Positions 40,305 to 55,000 are shown, counted from the first letter of the stretch. The stretch is DNA of 64,000 bases from Mya arenaria (GCF_026914265.1 NC_069125.1:4413056-4477055); one strand, 5' to 3'. Numbers and translations: made by a program. Notes: generated by a model from the sequence alone, not told the origin.

Positions 40305-40520
40305 TTAACAAGAGTGTTTTGAAGCAAATGCCCATATTCATCTGTTGTTTTGTCGAAAAAGGGGCATAACTCAACAACGATTAAAGCCAGAGGTATGTGT
40401 CCTCATATACTCGTATATGTGCCTATTGTCTCTAGCAATGTGTTTACCAAGTTCCATTTGAATATCTTGAACATTTCGAAAGAGTTAGGTCCAAGGTTTC
40501 AGTTTTTTACATCAGCAAGA
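40305..40520 (+). repeat. Short dispersed element, copy 1
   Basis: Begins 'aacaagagtg', then 'ggggcataactcaacaac', 'cctattgtctctagcaatgt' and 'accaagttccatttgaatat' + 'cttgaac'. The same module order occurs at 51426-51660, 54600-54870 and, truncated, 62798-62935. Common bivalve repeat type; family name unknown to me. Confidence 0.6.
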
Positions 40521-40522
40521 CC

Positions 40523-40565
40523 AACGACACAATACAGTGCCAAGGTTTTCACAATACCTCAACCT
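40523..40565. repeat. Solitary unit of the 5.05-7.22 kb minisatellite
   Basis: The stretch 'accaacgacacaatacagtg' + 'ccaaggttttcacaatacct' + 'caac' is one 39-bp unit of the copy A array, just beyond the last aligned block of copy B. Confidence 0.75.
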
Positions 40566-42904
40566 TTTTCTAAGAGAAACAGACTTGCTTTGATAAAACA
40601 AAGTAAAAATATATCATAATTTTATTAAGTCAAAATGGAAACATACTTTACACAAAAATGCAAATATTGAAAAACATGCACCAAATCTTAACAGTGTTGT
40701 TTCATGGCAATATTTTTTTTTTCGATTTTACAAAATGAGATGATAAATGAATATATGGATTTCTAAAATATTTACCCTGTACTTCAAACAATGTAAGTTT
40801 GGAAATGTATAACAATGCAGAAAGAGTAACAATGCAGAAAGAGTCTTTTGAAAGATAAATTGTGCTTGTATAATACATGTGCTTCAAAAACAAGTTACCC
40901 TAATGGATAAGCAATTAACAAAATAATACTTAATAGTGAACCTTTATCAACAGTCAACAAAGAAACTGGCTTAATTACATTTACAAATGAGAAAAAAAAT
41001 CTGTCAAAAAATAAATTAATAACAATTATTGCAATTGACTAGTGTAAGACATGCACCACTTCCCCAAATTGCACAAAATATGTCTTCTTTTAATGACAAA
41101 CATCCCTGAGATTGGGTATTCTTTTGAAACAAGCTTATACATAGTTTTCACTGTTAGCACCCAGGACTTCTGTTAAAGGAAGTTTGGAAGTATATTACTC
41201 CCTAGAAATGGGTTAAAACTTCCAAAATTGATTCATTGGATGTACAAAAACTTCCATAATTTTGAAGAAAACTTCCAAAGTTGAAAGATTGGAAGTTCAA
41301 AATATCAAAACCTTTTGCCAATATTACTTTTATAGTCCTAATTCAATCAGTTTAAGTGTTTTTAAGTAAAATGAATTACAATTATACAAGTTAAAGTGCA
41401 AACTATTTGATTTTAAATATATTTGTTGAAAAATAGTTGAAAAAGATATTGTATTATGGAGACTTTAAAACTTCCACATTTCAGTGTAAAACTTCCAAAA
41501 GTGATTGACAGGAAGTTCATACTTCCAGTTTCAAATTCTTAATGGAAGCCCTGTAGACCCACAAGTTCCATGATCATAATTGTGGAACACTTTGCTAGGT
41601 CATATATTTGTAGATTAACTCATTTCAAAGTCATTGACAAGAAGTTCATTGTCCATTGGTTTATAAAATAATATTTTGGACAAATTCACAATGAGGGCCT
41701 CATATATTTGTATAAGTGAAATACAGCTAATCTTTGAGACTGCCCTTGTGCCTTGTAAAAACAGGAATATTTGTCTTTAACAGAAGAATGGCAAACATAT
41801 ATATATTGAGTCAACATCACATCTATAAGATATATCATAGGTAAATCATATTTCACAAAACCTTAGCCAAGTGTTACAGAAATGAGATCAATTCAAATAA
41901 AAAATGACCAAAAATTGTTTTCAAAATTCTGCTCTATTCATGTATTTTAATACTGTCACGGTTTTCTTGTTAATTTTGCCACCGAAGATTTGAGGTGTTT
42001 GGTATATTCGATAAGAGATCAAAGGTGATGGAAATTATTGTAGTTCTAAGGAAACTAATTATCAAGATTTTTTCAAGCAAAACAAGCATAAAAAGCTGCC
42101 AAGCTGTTTTTAAATGGTCCAGGGAGCATATTCACTATGCTTCAAATCTTAATTTCATAAAAACTTATTATTACTATAATTGCTATATGTGTAACATATG
42201 ATATTCATATGAATTTTGTAACATTTTGAAATTCACTTTTCTGAGCCGGAGTCTTCAACTTTATCTTAAGATGTTGGTGAAAATGGGCAAACATCTGTGT
42301 TTGCTACCTTAACTCCGTTTTTTAAGAACTTTCATACAGTGTATTAATTTGAGACGAAGTTTTGCTGGCTCAAAATCTGACTGTAGGCCGAGTGTAGATT
42401 CATAGAACATGGCTGCATCGTCCCATTGCTCCTGGAAGTGTAATAACCAAATAATGAAAAAAACAAACATGTACAAAAAAACTCAAAACAAATGCTTCTG
42501 GATTTACTTCAACTTTATGACTTCAAAAAATTTAAATTTACTTTACCAAATGTTTTCAACAAAATGGGAAAAAGTATTTGAAACTTTATTACAAGTTCGG
42601 TCAAGAAATGTGAACCATGACTAAAGTTATTAAGTTTCAACTGTTTTCCTATTTTTAGTAACAGTGACCTTGACCCTAGGGACCCAAAATGCTACGGACT
42701 AGGGATCCATAAACTCTTCCTATAGACCAAGTTTGGTCAAGATATGTCAACCCTAACTGAAATTATTCAGTTTCATAGGTGAGATCAGGCAGGTGCCCAC
42801 TGCCCACCCACTCGGACAATGCCATTCATCATTCTAATACCAGGTTTCACTATGTGAAAACCTTGTTACAAATATAAGAAGACCTTAAACACATGAAATA
42901 TTAC

Positions 42905-43048
42905 CTTTGCTGCATACAGATTTGCCATGTTAAAATGTCCCACAACAAGGTTAGGTGATAGGTCCATAGCATGGCTGGCTGCTACAATCGCATCATTCAC
43001 ATAGCCAGATCTGTGTAAGATGTTGGCTATACTCAGCAAGGCCATGTC
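42905..43048 (-). CDS. TTC17: TTC17 TPR exon, last one found
   Basis: 144 bp, phase 0-0; acceptor tctgtctgcag, donor aaag/gtaata. Two helix pairs of a TPR: LSIANILHRSGYVNDAIVAA and LSPNLVVGHFNMANLYAAK. The vertebrate protein continues with one more helix pair, so at least one further exon is expected. Confidence 0.9.
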
Positions 43049-46000
43049 CTGCAGACAGAAATAGTAAATAAAGACATATGGTCTAGATGCCAGAAATATT
43101 AAATTTGGTTTCAAATTCCAAGTCTTAAAGACAAATGTGTTATACTATGGGCAAATGCAAATTCCAATGAAGACAGAAACATTAAACTGGAAAACAAGCT
43201 CCAGCGCATAGAAGAAAACCAGCTCCTTTACCGATGGAGTACGAGGTTGTTAAAAACTGGAATACAAGGTTGTCCAAAATTGGAATACAAGGTTGTCAAA
43301 AATTGGAATACAAGGTTGTCAAAAATTGGAATACAAGGTTGTCAAAAATTGGAATAGAAGCTTGTCAAAAAATGGAATACAAGCTTGTCAAAAATTGGAC
43401 TACAAGCTTGTTAAAAGTTGGAATACAAGCTTGTCAAAAATTGGACTACAAGCTTGACAAAAATTGGAAAACAAGCTCGTCAAAAATTGAAAAATAAGCT
43501 TGTCAAAAATTGGAACACAAGCTAATCAAAAATAGGAATACAAGCTCTTTAAAAATTGGAATAGAAGGTTGTCAAAAATTGGAAAACAAACTCGTCAAAA
43601 ATTGAAATGTAAGTTTGTCAAAAATCGGAATAAAAGCTCTTCATAAATTGGAATACAAGCTTGTCAAAAATTGGAATAGAAGGTTGTCAGAAATTGGAAT
43701 ACAAGCTTGTCAAAAATTGGAATAGAAGGTTGTCAGAAATTGGAATACAAGCTTGTCAAAAATTGGAATAGAAGGTTGTCAGAAATTGGAATACAAGCTT
43801 GTCAAAAATTGGAATAGAAGGTTTTCAGAAATTGGAATACAAGCTTGTCAAAAATTGGAATAGAAGGTTGTCAGAAATTGGAATACAAGCTTGTCAAAAA
43901 TTGGAATAGAAGGTTTTCAGAAATTGGAATACAAGCTTGTCAAAAATTGGAATAGAAGAATGTCAAAAATTGGAAAACAAGCTTGTTAATTAATGGAATA
44001 AAAGCTTATCAAAAATCAGAATACAGTATACAATCTTCTATTCCATTTTATTTATTATTCCAGTATTATACAAGCTTGTCAAAAATTGGAATACAAGCAT
44101 CATTAAATGAAGTGCATGCACACTTTTTCAAAAGGATTATTCTAAATATAATGCATGGGGTTTATGTCAGAAGGTCTGAAAGCCTATATTTGAAAGTCAC
44201 TTTGTGCCGTCTGGTATTCACCCTACAAATTGAACTAGAGCTGTCACAGGAGTGACGAATACCCCCAAATGCCGCCTGGACACAGGAATGGCAAACCATT
44301 CCTTTGAAAAGAGGCCTTAACTCCAAGGTCACTGCACACTGCATCTTCTTTTATCATGCATGTATTGTTTTATTTAAATCTGTTGAGTAATTTAGAAGTT
44401 ACACTGCTGACAAGAAAAACTAGCCTTTCATGAGTTATCGTCCGGAAACCGTTTTTCTATTTTTAGTAACAGTGACCTTGACCTTGGCCCCACCAGCCCC
44501 AATATCGAACGTGACCTGTATCTTCTGATGTTACACCTGTGTACCAAAAATTGTTCAAATCTGTCAAGCCTTTCATGAGTTATCGTCCGGAAACCGTTTT
44601 TCTATTTTTAGTAACAGTGACCTTGACTTTGGCCCCACCAGCACCAATATCGAACTTGACCTGTATCATCTGATGTTACACCTGTGTACCAAAAATTGTT
44701 CAAATTTGTCAAGCCTTTCATGAGTTATTGTCCGGAAACCATTTTTCTATTTTTATTAACAGTGACCTTGACCTTGGCCCCACCAGCCCCAATATCGAAC
44801 TTGGCCTATATCTTCTAATGTTACACCTGTGTACCAAACTGTATCTTCTGATGTTACACCTGTGTACCAAAAATTGTTCAAATCTGTCTAGCCTTTCATG
44901 AGTTATTGTCCGGAAACCTTTTTTCTATTTTTAGTAACAGTGACCTTGACCTTGTCCCCACCAGCCCCAATATCGAACTTGACCTGTATCTTCTGATGTT
45001 ACACCTGTGTACCAAAAATTGTTCAAATCTGTCTAGCCTTTCATGAGTTATTGTCCGGAAACCTTTTTTCTATTTTTAGTAACAGTGACCTTGACCTTGT
45101 CCCCACCAGCCCCAATATCGAACTTGACCTGTATCTTCTGATGTTATACCTATGTACCAAAAATTGTTCAAATCTGTCAAGCCTTTCATGAGTTATCGTC
45201 CGGAAACCGTTTTTCTATTTTTAGTAACAGTGACCTTGACCTTGGCCCCACCAGCTCCAATATCGAACTTGGCCTGTATCTTCTGATGTTACACCTGTGT
45301 ACCAAAAATTGTTTAAATCTGTCTAGCCTTTCATGAGTTATCGTCCGGAAACCGTTTTTCTTTTTTTAGTAACAGTGATCTTGACCTTGGCCCCACCAGC
45401 CCCAATATCGAACATGACCTGTATCTTCTGATGTTACACCTGTGTACCAAAAATTGTTCAAATCTGTCAAACCTTTCATGAGTTATTGTCCGGAAACCGT
45501 TTTTCTATTTTTAGTAACAGTGACCTTGACCTTGGCCCCACCAGCCCCAATATCGAACTTGACCTGTATCTTCTGATGTTATACCTATGTACCAAAAATT
45601 GTTCAAATCTGTCAAGCCTTTCATGAGTTATCATCCAGAAACCGTTTTTCTATTTTTAGTAACAGTGACCTTGACCTTGGCCCCACCAGCCCCAATATCG
45701 AACTTGACCTGTATCTTCTGATGTTACACCTGTGTACCAAAAATATTTCAAATCTGTCTAGTTTTTCATGAGTTATTGTCCGGAAACCATGAAAACCGAC
45801 AGACCGACAGACTGACAAGCTCACTCCTATATACCCCCTCAAACTTCGTTTGTGGGGGTATAATTATTTCTGTACATTATGACATAGTACCTTTGTTTGT
45901 ATGGGCGAGGTGTACATTGCTACACGCAGACAATTCAAGGCTTTGTTAGCCACGCCTCTCACACGCCAGTAGAGAGCTGCAAGGTTCACCAGTACCCACG

Positions 46001-49000
46001 AAGTCTCATTCTGAAATAAGAATAACACTTGTGATTGGTCTCACCATTGAAGCTACAAATATTCAAATAGTCATTTTAAAAATCTAATTATACTTCCATG
46101 TCTTGGAAGCTTTATCTTTTGGTATTGTGGCCAAATTATCGAGAGAAAATTTGAAAATATGCAATTCCTCAGTTTATAAAAACCTCTGGTCTGTGTCAAG
46201 TCAGACTTCACTAACAATGCACAGACCAAATGTTTTCCACACACTGATAAACTACAATACTAAAACATTCTTCAACTAACTGATATCATTTCATTGTTGT
46301 ATGTCAACTCAGAATACTTCTTTTCATTGATGCATCAAAGCCATCTCAAAACATTCCACTGTAAAATATGTCTGTTTTAAAGCTACACTCTCACAGATAG
46401 AATATTTGAAATCATTTTTATTTTTTGTCTAGAAACAAGCCAATTTTTGCAAAATGCTTTGAAACCAGTAATTATTAATATAAGATTGCTTTCAAAAAAT
46501 CAGATCGCAGTCTTATATGACTGGTTTTCAGATATTTACGCACAAATTTCCTCATTCCAAGACAAAAAAATAAAAAATTGTCAAACATTTATCAGTGAGA
46601 TTGCAGCTTCAAAACAAGAGCTGATTTTCGAAAATAATCTACAGACTCCTAAAGAATGATACAGTGGGAACTACAGGGACAAGCCCAGTAGTGGGTCATG
46701 TAATGATGACCTGTTTAAAGAGACAGTATTTGATGTTTAAGCATGGATAACTTCAACGTAAAAGCACTTTAGATTTAAGACACTTAAGACAACCAAGTGA
46801 GTGTAAAGTACTCAAGGCATGATTACAATGTGAAAAAAACATTAGTTCCCACAATTGGATTCAAGCTGTATTTCCTACATTATACTTTGTTCAACTGTTA
46901 CAATATTATTAATGTTTAACTAGCAAAAAGGCTCACAATCAGACGTCAATTTGCACTTTTGAAAAATAATCTCTTACACAAATTTCAAAACAACTTAAAT
47001 CAGACGTCAATTTGCACTTTTGAAAAATAATCTCTTACACAAATTTTAAAACAACTTAAATCAGACGTCAATTTGCACTTTTGAAAAATAATCTCTTACA
47101 CAAATTTTAAAACAACTTAAATCAGACGTCAATTTGCACTTTTGAAAAATAATCTCTTACACAAATTTTAAAACAACTTAAATCAGACATCAATTTGCAC
47201 TTTTGAAAAATAATCTCTTACACAAATTTTAAAACAACTTAAATCAGACGTCAATTTGCACTTTTGAAAAATAATCTCTTACACAAATTTTAAAACAACT
47301 TAAATCAGACGTCAATTTGCCCTTTTGAAAAATAACCTCATACACAAATTTTAAAACAACCTATAATCTATTACCTTAGCCAGACCCCTGGCAATCCGTG
47401 TACCAATTACTTCAATGGATTCAGAGCGGCCACTTATCTTCTCTAGAACCTTAAACAACACAATCATAGAGTTATCTTCAAGCAATATTTTTTTTGTATA
47501 CTTTTAAAAGAAAAAAAAGAATTAAAAAAAAAATGTTTTCGTAAGTTTCAATCGTGATGACATCCAACACAACATTGAACATCTAAAAGGCATCATCTCA
47601 ACTGAATTTACTGGTAAAGCATTTTACACATTTCTGCAACATACATGTACTTAATTTGCACTTAATAAGCACTGGCAATAGCTAACAAGCCCTCTCCTTT
47701 CAAAATAAATGCCATTTTACATTAAAATCAAAATGAGCGTACCCCTTTAAGCCCAAACTCTGGCTTATAGTCGAGTTCATCCCTATACTGAACACCCGGT
47801 AGATGGTCTGCCACTGACATGACAGGGACATCGTATCGACATTCAGGCTCCATGTAGTCATTCTTGCGAATGTTCTCTTCAAAGTTCAGGAACTGACTTA
47901 ATCTGATGGAAATAAGATAAGAATTATATTGAGCTGGAAAAATATCAACTGCAATACAGTATAAGCTCAAATCAGTTTAAATTTATTGTTATTGTATTTT
48001 TTAAGGAAGATGGAAGAGAATTGTTGGTTCTGGTTTACATTTAGATAGTTAAAGGTTATTTCACAATGTTCAGTCTGTAGAATACAGAGATATATTTGAA
48101 CAAGTACACAGCCTGTAAAAGCCATTCTATATTCTATACTTCATTTTTCCAAATATTTTTAAATATCAAGGTGTTGATATCAATTTTTGACAACATTTTG
48201 TTTGTAAACAAACGAGAATTGATTATGGTTATTAAGGCGGAGTTATGTCACTCAAACTTTAGAGGGTCTATTGATCCTGATCTTCTTTCAAAACCTATTC
48301 AAGAGTTTAGGTCTTTATGATAGGTCTAACATGGGACCTGTGAATTATACAATATGGAAAAAATGACAGGATTTTTTGTTAAAGAAACGTCCAAATCGTT
48401 CCCGATAAGAAATATATTGTACGGTTACGTGTTGAAAAGAAGAGTCTACGATGGGACCATACATGCCATATCCCCCGGCGGGGGGAAAAATCCCCCAGGA
48501 ATTTAAAAAAAAAATAAAAAAAAAAAATAATTTTTTTTAGAATTTTTACATCAGACAATAATGACAAAGTTAAGTGAAACCACAGTATGTGAGTGAAACT
48601 GAATGTAAAGAAACAACTCCACAAGGGTGAAATGCCAAAAGGAAACTTTACAACAAGTGATCAATTAATTTGTAGTAATTATCAAAGGCAAAGAAATATT
48701 ACTATTTTGGAAGGAAGAAATTAATAATATTTATTCCATTCTCTTATTGTCTGAAAGTCATCAAGCTGATAGAATTAAGCACAATTTTTTAAAAGACTTT
48801 GGAGGAAGGTAAATTTAATTTAATTGTCTCGAAAACATATTTTTCCAATGACATATTTTGTTCTGCAAGTGCATTACAGTATAACATGACAGTGTATCAT
48901 AAGAATATGATAAATCATGACATAAAAATAATTCTGTATAATGAAAAAGTTAAGAGGTTTTCAAAGCAAACTATATGTGAATACATTTTTTCGAACTTGC

Positions 49001-52000
49001 ATCTAAAAATACTTTAAAATTTCGCCAATTTAGACCTGCTAAAAAAATCCCCCTGAATACAACCAAAATCCCCCTGAATTTTCATCCTTTTGAACAAATC
49101 CCCCTGAATGGTCTCCAGAAAATATGGCATGTATGGATGGGACGTATAAATTAAGTATAGAACTGAATACGTTGATTGTCATTATACCGGTGGCTGATAT
49201 AAACCTAAATTTATAGGCATATTATATTTCACTTAAGGAAACATATACAAATTTATATCTCTTAAATGTTGATACATAACATATACACATTCATGCAAAT
49301 GAAAATAATTAGTTTTGGAAAGCTCTTTTAAACTCCCACTAAGCTAATCAATTTACATTTCATAGTATGTAAATGACAGTCAAGACACAGTAGTCAGGGA
49401 ATTTCAATAACAAAGTATACACTGCTTTAAGCAGAAATTATACCTGACATTTTTCACTGATAAGGACAGCCAAGTGCTTGTAAATTTTCTCAGATCCACC
49501 TTTGGCAGTTTCTGGCACTCATCAGTCTTGGGCACAGCAATGTGGAGACGTTTTCTGATGTATTTCTGGGTATCTAAAATAGCCATCAATATCTATTACT
49601 CAAATATGTTGATTCTGGATGCCTGGTGACTCATTATTTAGTATCATCTAAAAGTATTGATTGATTGAGAGAGTTTACAAAAATTATACCGTAAATATGT
49701 TAAAACATAAATTTACATTGTCGTGGTCATTTAATTTACAAATAAGTAACCAGCAAGCAATTACCTTTGAGTAGATACTGAAATTATATCGGGCCAGCAA
49801 GAATAAATATTTAACATTAATAATAATTGCAAACTGTTGCAAAATACACCCATCTTTGGAGTGACGGATGCAACAATGCTGTTCATTGAACCTGACCAAG
49901 ATATTCTGTTCATACACATTTTGACATATTTGGGGGGCAGTTGTTGATTGGACTATTTTAGAAAATTTATAATATTAAACGGCCATAAATCTGGATACCT
50001 CGAGCAATATGAGTGATCATACATGTCCAAGATATATTTTTGTTATACAATTATAGACAGTTTTATTCCCTTAAATTTACACTAAAATCGAAAAAAATAA
50101 ATTGTTTGCCATCAAATTACCCTGACAGGTAATCAGTTTAAGACAGTTCTTGATCAAAAGAATCATCTTATACCTGGAACCATAGAATCTGGAAGCTGAA
50201 GAACATCTCTCTTTCTGTCATCTTCATCTGGAACCTCTTGGCTAGGTGGACTGTCTACTGTTACATGGGCATGGAATGGTGGCGGCTCCAACCTCTCTGG
50301 GCCTTTTACTCCATCTGCTTTTCCAGTAGATGCTTGAAAATCCTTACCATCCTTTGAAATAACCTTTCCTTCTTTCACCTTTGATGTTTCCTTCACTTCC
50401 TTACCATCTTGGTATTTCCGGCCTTTCTTCCCTTTCTTTCCATCCTGGTCTTGCCGACTATTACCCCCTTCCTTTTCTTCCTTTTCTTTTTGACTATTAT
50501 CCCCTTCCTTTCCATCCTTTTTATTTCCACTATTCCCCACTTCCTTTCCATGGTCTTGCTGAATATTCCCCCCTTCCTTTCCATCCTGTGCTTTTCGACT
50601 ATTCCCCACTTTCTTTACATCCTGGTCTTGTCGACTATTTATTCCTTCCTTTCCATCCTGTTCCTTCCAACTATTTTCCCCCTCTTTTCCTTTCTGCGCC
50701 TTCCTGTCCATACTCCACTCCTTTGTTTTCTTTCCTCCAGTGACAAACTTAACACCACCAAGCTTGTGTTTGCCCATGTGTATATGTAGGCGGTCATTTC
50801 CTGGCCCAACCTCCTGGCCCCTCCCCAAGGGCAGGATCTTGGTCAGGTGACCATTGATGTACAGCGAGAGTGAGTCATCATCTTCCTCCATCTCTGCTAG
50901 CTCTTCAATCTAGGAGGTTAAAAAAGTTAACAGGTGAATACTCTTTAAATGGGAGAAGAAAAGTGTCAAATAGATCATCTTTATTTTGGAAATTTAATAA
51001 CTTTGTGGTTGCTGTTTTTTATATCAGATTTATTGTTTGAAAATATCTATCAAAAAATGCTTTTCAAAAACTTCAAATTCTATTTGCTGTTTCCATCGTT
51101 ACGTCAAGTTACTCATCTTACTTGATAATCAATTACTCAACTTAATTTGCAACAATAAACATTAATCACTAAAGGAGTCAAAAAAAAAATACTTTGTATT
51201 ATCATGTAACTATGACTAGACTGAAATGCGGTGATATACATGTACATGTAGGTAATATGTTAGTAATTTTAGTATGTTATTCCACACACGTAAATGTAAT
51301 TCAGTAGAAAAAAGAATGCTATTTCAAAAATTGTAGTTGATAAAAAGGCCTATGTCACTGTAGTGTATTTGTTCAAAAGATGTTAAAGTTATGAATTAAG
51401 AATAAAGCAACTCTATATCTACTGAAAACAAGAATGCCCCTGTGCAAGAGCCAACCCTCATCTGTTTTTGCTTTTTAATAGATCAAGGGCTATTAATTTA
51501 CAATAATAAAATACAGAATTATGGGCCTTGCTATACACGTGTGTATTGTCTCTTGCAACATGAGTACAAAGTTTCATTTAAATATCTTGAACAGTTATGG
51601 AGTTTAATAATGGCCAAGGTTAAAGAGTTTGATCTCTTATGACGACAACAAGGCTTTACAATAAAATACCTGGACTTTCATCTTCGAAAATGCTAAAAAT
51701 CTTTAAAGAATATAACAAATCTACAGCTACTGAACAAAAGAAAAAAATAGATAAAACGTATCAAAGAGAGAAACAACACATACAAAATCATGTCGAAGAA
51801 GAACACATATCAATGGTAAAAGAGAAATTAAAAAGAACAAGAACAAACTGCCAAAATCCCTTAAAGCTGCACTCTCACAGGTTTGGAGGTTGTTGTTTTT
51901 TGTGTTGTTTTTTGGATGAATCAATCCTTGCGTAAATATCTGGAAACCAGTGATATAAGACTGGTGACAGCATATCAGATCCCAATTTATAATATTTATG

Positions 52001-55000
52001 ATCGAAAGTTGGAGTTTTGTGGCTAAAAGCATTACTAATGCTTTAAGAAAGAGTTTTTAATCAATAAACATCAATTTTCGATAAAAGATATGAAAACTAC
52101 AATCTGATCCTATGTCAGCAGTCTTATATCACTTGTTCACGGACTTTTACACAAAATTTGGCTTATCCAAGATAAAAAAAATGTTGAAACAGTCCATCTG
52201 TGAGAGTGCATCTTTAAACAAGTTCCAATATGCTCTTAAAACATTCAGTTTATGTATGCATTGAACCCTTTATTTTCAATTTTATTTTACGAAACATTTT
52301 TAGACTACATCATTTTTATGCTGAAATAAAATGTATATGCGATACATTTTTAATTATTGAAGATTCCAGATATTATTTACACTAGTAATACATGCATGTA
52401 CTAATACAGAAAGGAATGATAATCAACATTCACTTTGAACTTGCTTGTGAAAAGAGGTACAAAAGTTGTATGATTGTCTGTCATTCAACCATTATTCATA
52501 CTGGTAGTAGCATAAACAGAACCTATTTTAGAAAACCAGTGAAGTTTCATCTTAATTGGCCAGGTGGTAAAGGAGGTGATGTCTTTTGAAGCAATTGTTG
52601 AAGAATGCCTGATGGACTGACACTGGACAATGAGAAAAGCTCACCCTAAGCACATAGTGCTTAGATGAGCTAAAATCCATCAACACTTGCTGATATAATG
52701 AGAACCTTTCAGGCAACAAAAAAAAGTAAGAAATAAAAGCAGATTTACATAGTAACAACAGAGCATGCAGCACTACTATAGCAAAACTTACTAGAAACAA
52801 TGTACACTACAACACCAGATCATGCAGCACTACCACAGCCAAGCTTACCCGGCAAAATGTCCCAACATGTCCAAACTCCTAGTTTACCTCACATGAGCAC
52901 CTTAACCATCACTTGTATCACATACATTGCTACTAATACAATGCCAACTTCAGATCAAGATCAACCTCAATCATTACCTACTTTGTTTAATAGAAAATGG
53001 GCTGATTGCTCAGAACTTTGTTAAAGAAAACAACATGCAAGATTAACTTGAAAAATTTGATGATGTGCATACATATTTAAGTACAGCTGAAAAGGCTGTC
53101 CCAAATCTTGTTAGAAATACAGCAGATCACAAGTGTATCCTTCAAACTTCTAGAGCAGTAACAATATCAAAGTCAGTCAACAATGATGGCGCTAACACTG
53201 TTGGCCCAATATACATTTGTATTGAATAAGGCTCACATAAGCAAAATGTTTTGTTCTATATCCCTGTTGCACCGCAGCGCATACATTGAAAGCTGGAAAA
53301 CCTTTACTGAATTCAGGGCAGGTCCCAGTGTTATAATATAAATTTCTCAATTGGTTTAAAGTCATGAATATTAATATCAGGTGGTTTAATGATATGGGAA
53401 TTGTTTATTTTCAGGAAACAAAGATTTTCATTCGTAGAAAAACTAGCTTTCTTGCATAATAATGCAAAATAACATTTTTTCCACAAAATAAAATTATTTC
53501 CTTGCATTCATAAAATCTCCAAAGCTTTAAATTACAGTTTTTTAGACTGATGATACTTTTGAAACAATGCTATTCTGCTTATGTCTCTGACTTCAAGGGG
53601 ATAAACAATGGAATTCTGCTGATGTCCATGACTTTACGGCAATTTTCAACAATGGAATTCTGCTGATATCCATGACTTTACGGCAATTATCAACAATGGA
53701 ATTCTGCTGATGTCCATGACTTTACGGCAATTATCAACAATGGAATTCTGCTGATGTCCATGACTTTACGGCAATTATCAACAATGGAATTCTGCTGATG
53801 TCCTTGACTTTACGGCAATTATCAACAATGGAATTCTGCTGATGTCCCTGACTTTACGGCAATTATCAACAATGAAATTCTGCTGATGTCCCTGACTTTA
53901 CGGCAATTATCAACAATGAAATTCTGCTGATGTCCCTGACTTTACGGCAATTATCAACAATGTAATTCTGCTGATGTCTCTGACTTTACAGTAATTATGA
54001 ACAATGTAATTCTGCTGATGTCCTTGTGTTAAAGGTAATCATGCAACTGTTACAAAAATTTCTGCTGATGTTTAAGACATCAAGACAATTAAAAACAATG
54101 AAATACTGCTGGTGTCTATCACATTGATCTTTGCTAAGCCTAATATATGTAATATCAAAGCAATTGTCAAGGACATCCAAGCCATGACTCTAGTCTTAGA
54201 AATGATATCAATGCATTCTCCGAGTTTTTGATAGACTCAATGTCTTAATTAATATGACAGAAGATAAAAATAACCAAGTATCAGCAAAACATTTTTTTCT
54301 GATAATTGTCTGGGTCTTCAGCTCAGAATTAGTTTGTTTGAAGTTTCAGTACATAATACTTTCAATTTACCAACAATTAATTAATCTTCACAATCTTCAC
54401 AAAGTCTCTATGTTAATGTGTCCGTTGAAATACAAAGAAACTATCAGATAAAGAAATATTTTTTCTTTATTGCAATCAATGTAAAATAACAGTATAACTT
54501 AAACATTAACACTGTAACTGAGAAAAAAAAAGACATAAGGTTTATTTATACAAATACACAATAAATATTTAAACAATAGCGCCACAGCGTGAACGTTAGC
54601 GCTTTTGTCTGTTTATTTTTTATCAAAAAAGTACCATGACTTGACAATTACAAGAGTTATGGACCTTGCTATACTTGAGTCTAATGTATCTGGCCACATG
54701 TGTACCAAGTTTCATTTGAATACCTTGAATGGATTTTGAGCAGTGCCCAAGATCATATTTTTTTGGCATGAGGCCAACAACGCTACTGCAGATTATATAA
54801 TGCTGTCTGTGACACCAAGGCTATTGAAATAGACAGATTTTTTCTCTAAAAAAACAGACAAGCTAAAATTCAAAAAAGAAAATCATGAAAGTGAATAAAA
54901 AATAAATCTGTTTGCACTGGTTAAAACATTTTGTAAACATTATCACATAACAAACTTAACATGGATTTCAGTGAGCGTGAAGTACAACAACAACTTTTTT

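Larger units (their letters stand above)
35619..42904. other. No supported gene; dispersed repeats
   Basis: Apart from the duplication, this stretch holds a tRNA-like fragment (37474-37535), bivalve-type elements at 38200-38660 and 42640-42870 (the latter ending in a hairpin, 'ggtttcac tatgtgaaaacc'), a short element at 40305-40520, and near-repeats of 'aacttccaaa' at 41180-41540. The missing 3' exon(s) of TTC17 should lie here or further left, but none was recognised. A minus frame at 36510-36722 (DPGELFLKDSPKSSAIK before a gtgagg donor) remains unexplained. Confidence 0.4.

Noticed and set aside
46447..46659. 70-codon plus-strand frame
   Set aside because: Lies within a MITE-like element with CTCTCACAG ends.
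50381..50789. Plus-strand frames rich in Pro/Phe/Leu opposite the TTC17 linker exon
   Set aside because: Shadows of the charged repeat on the coding strand.
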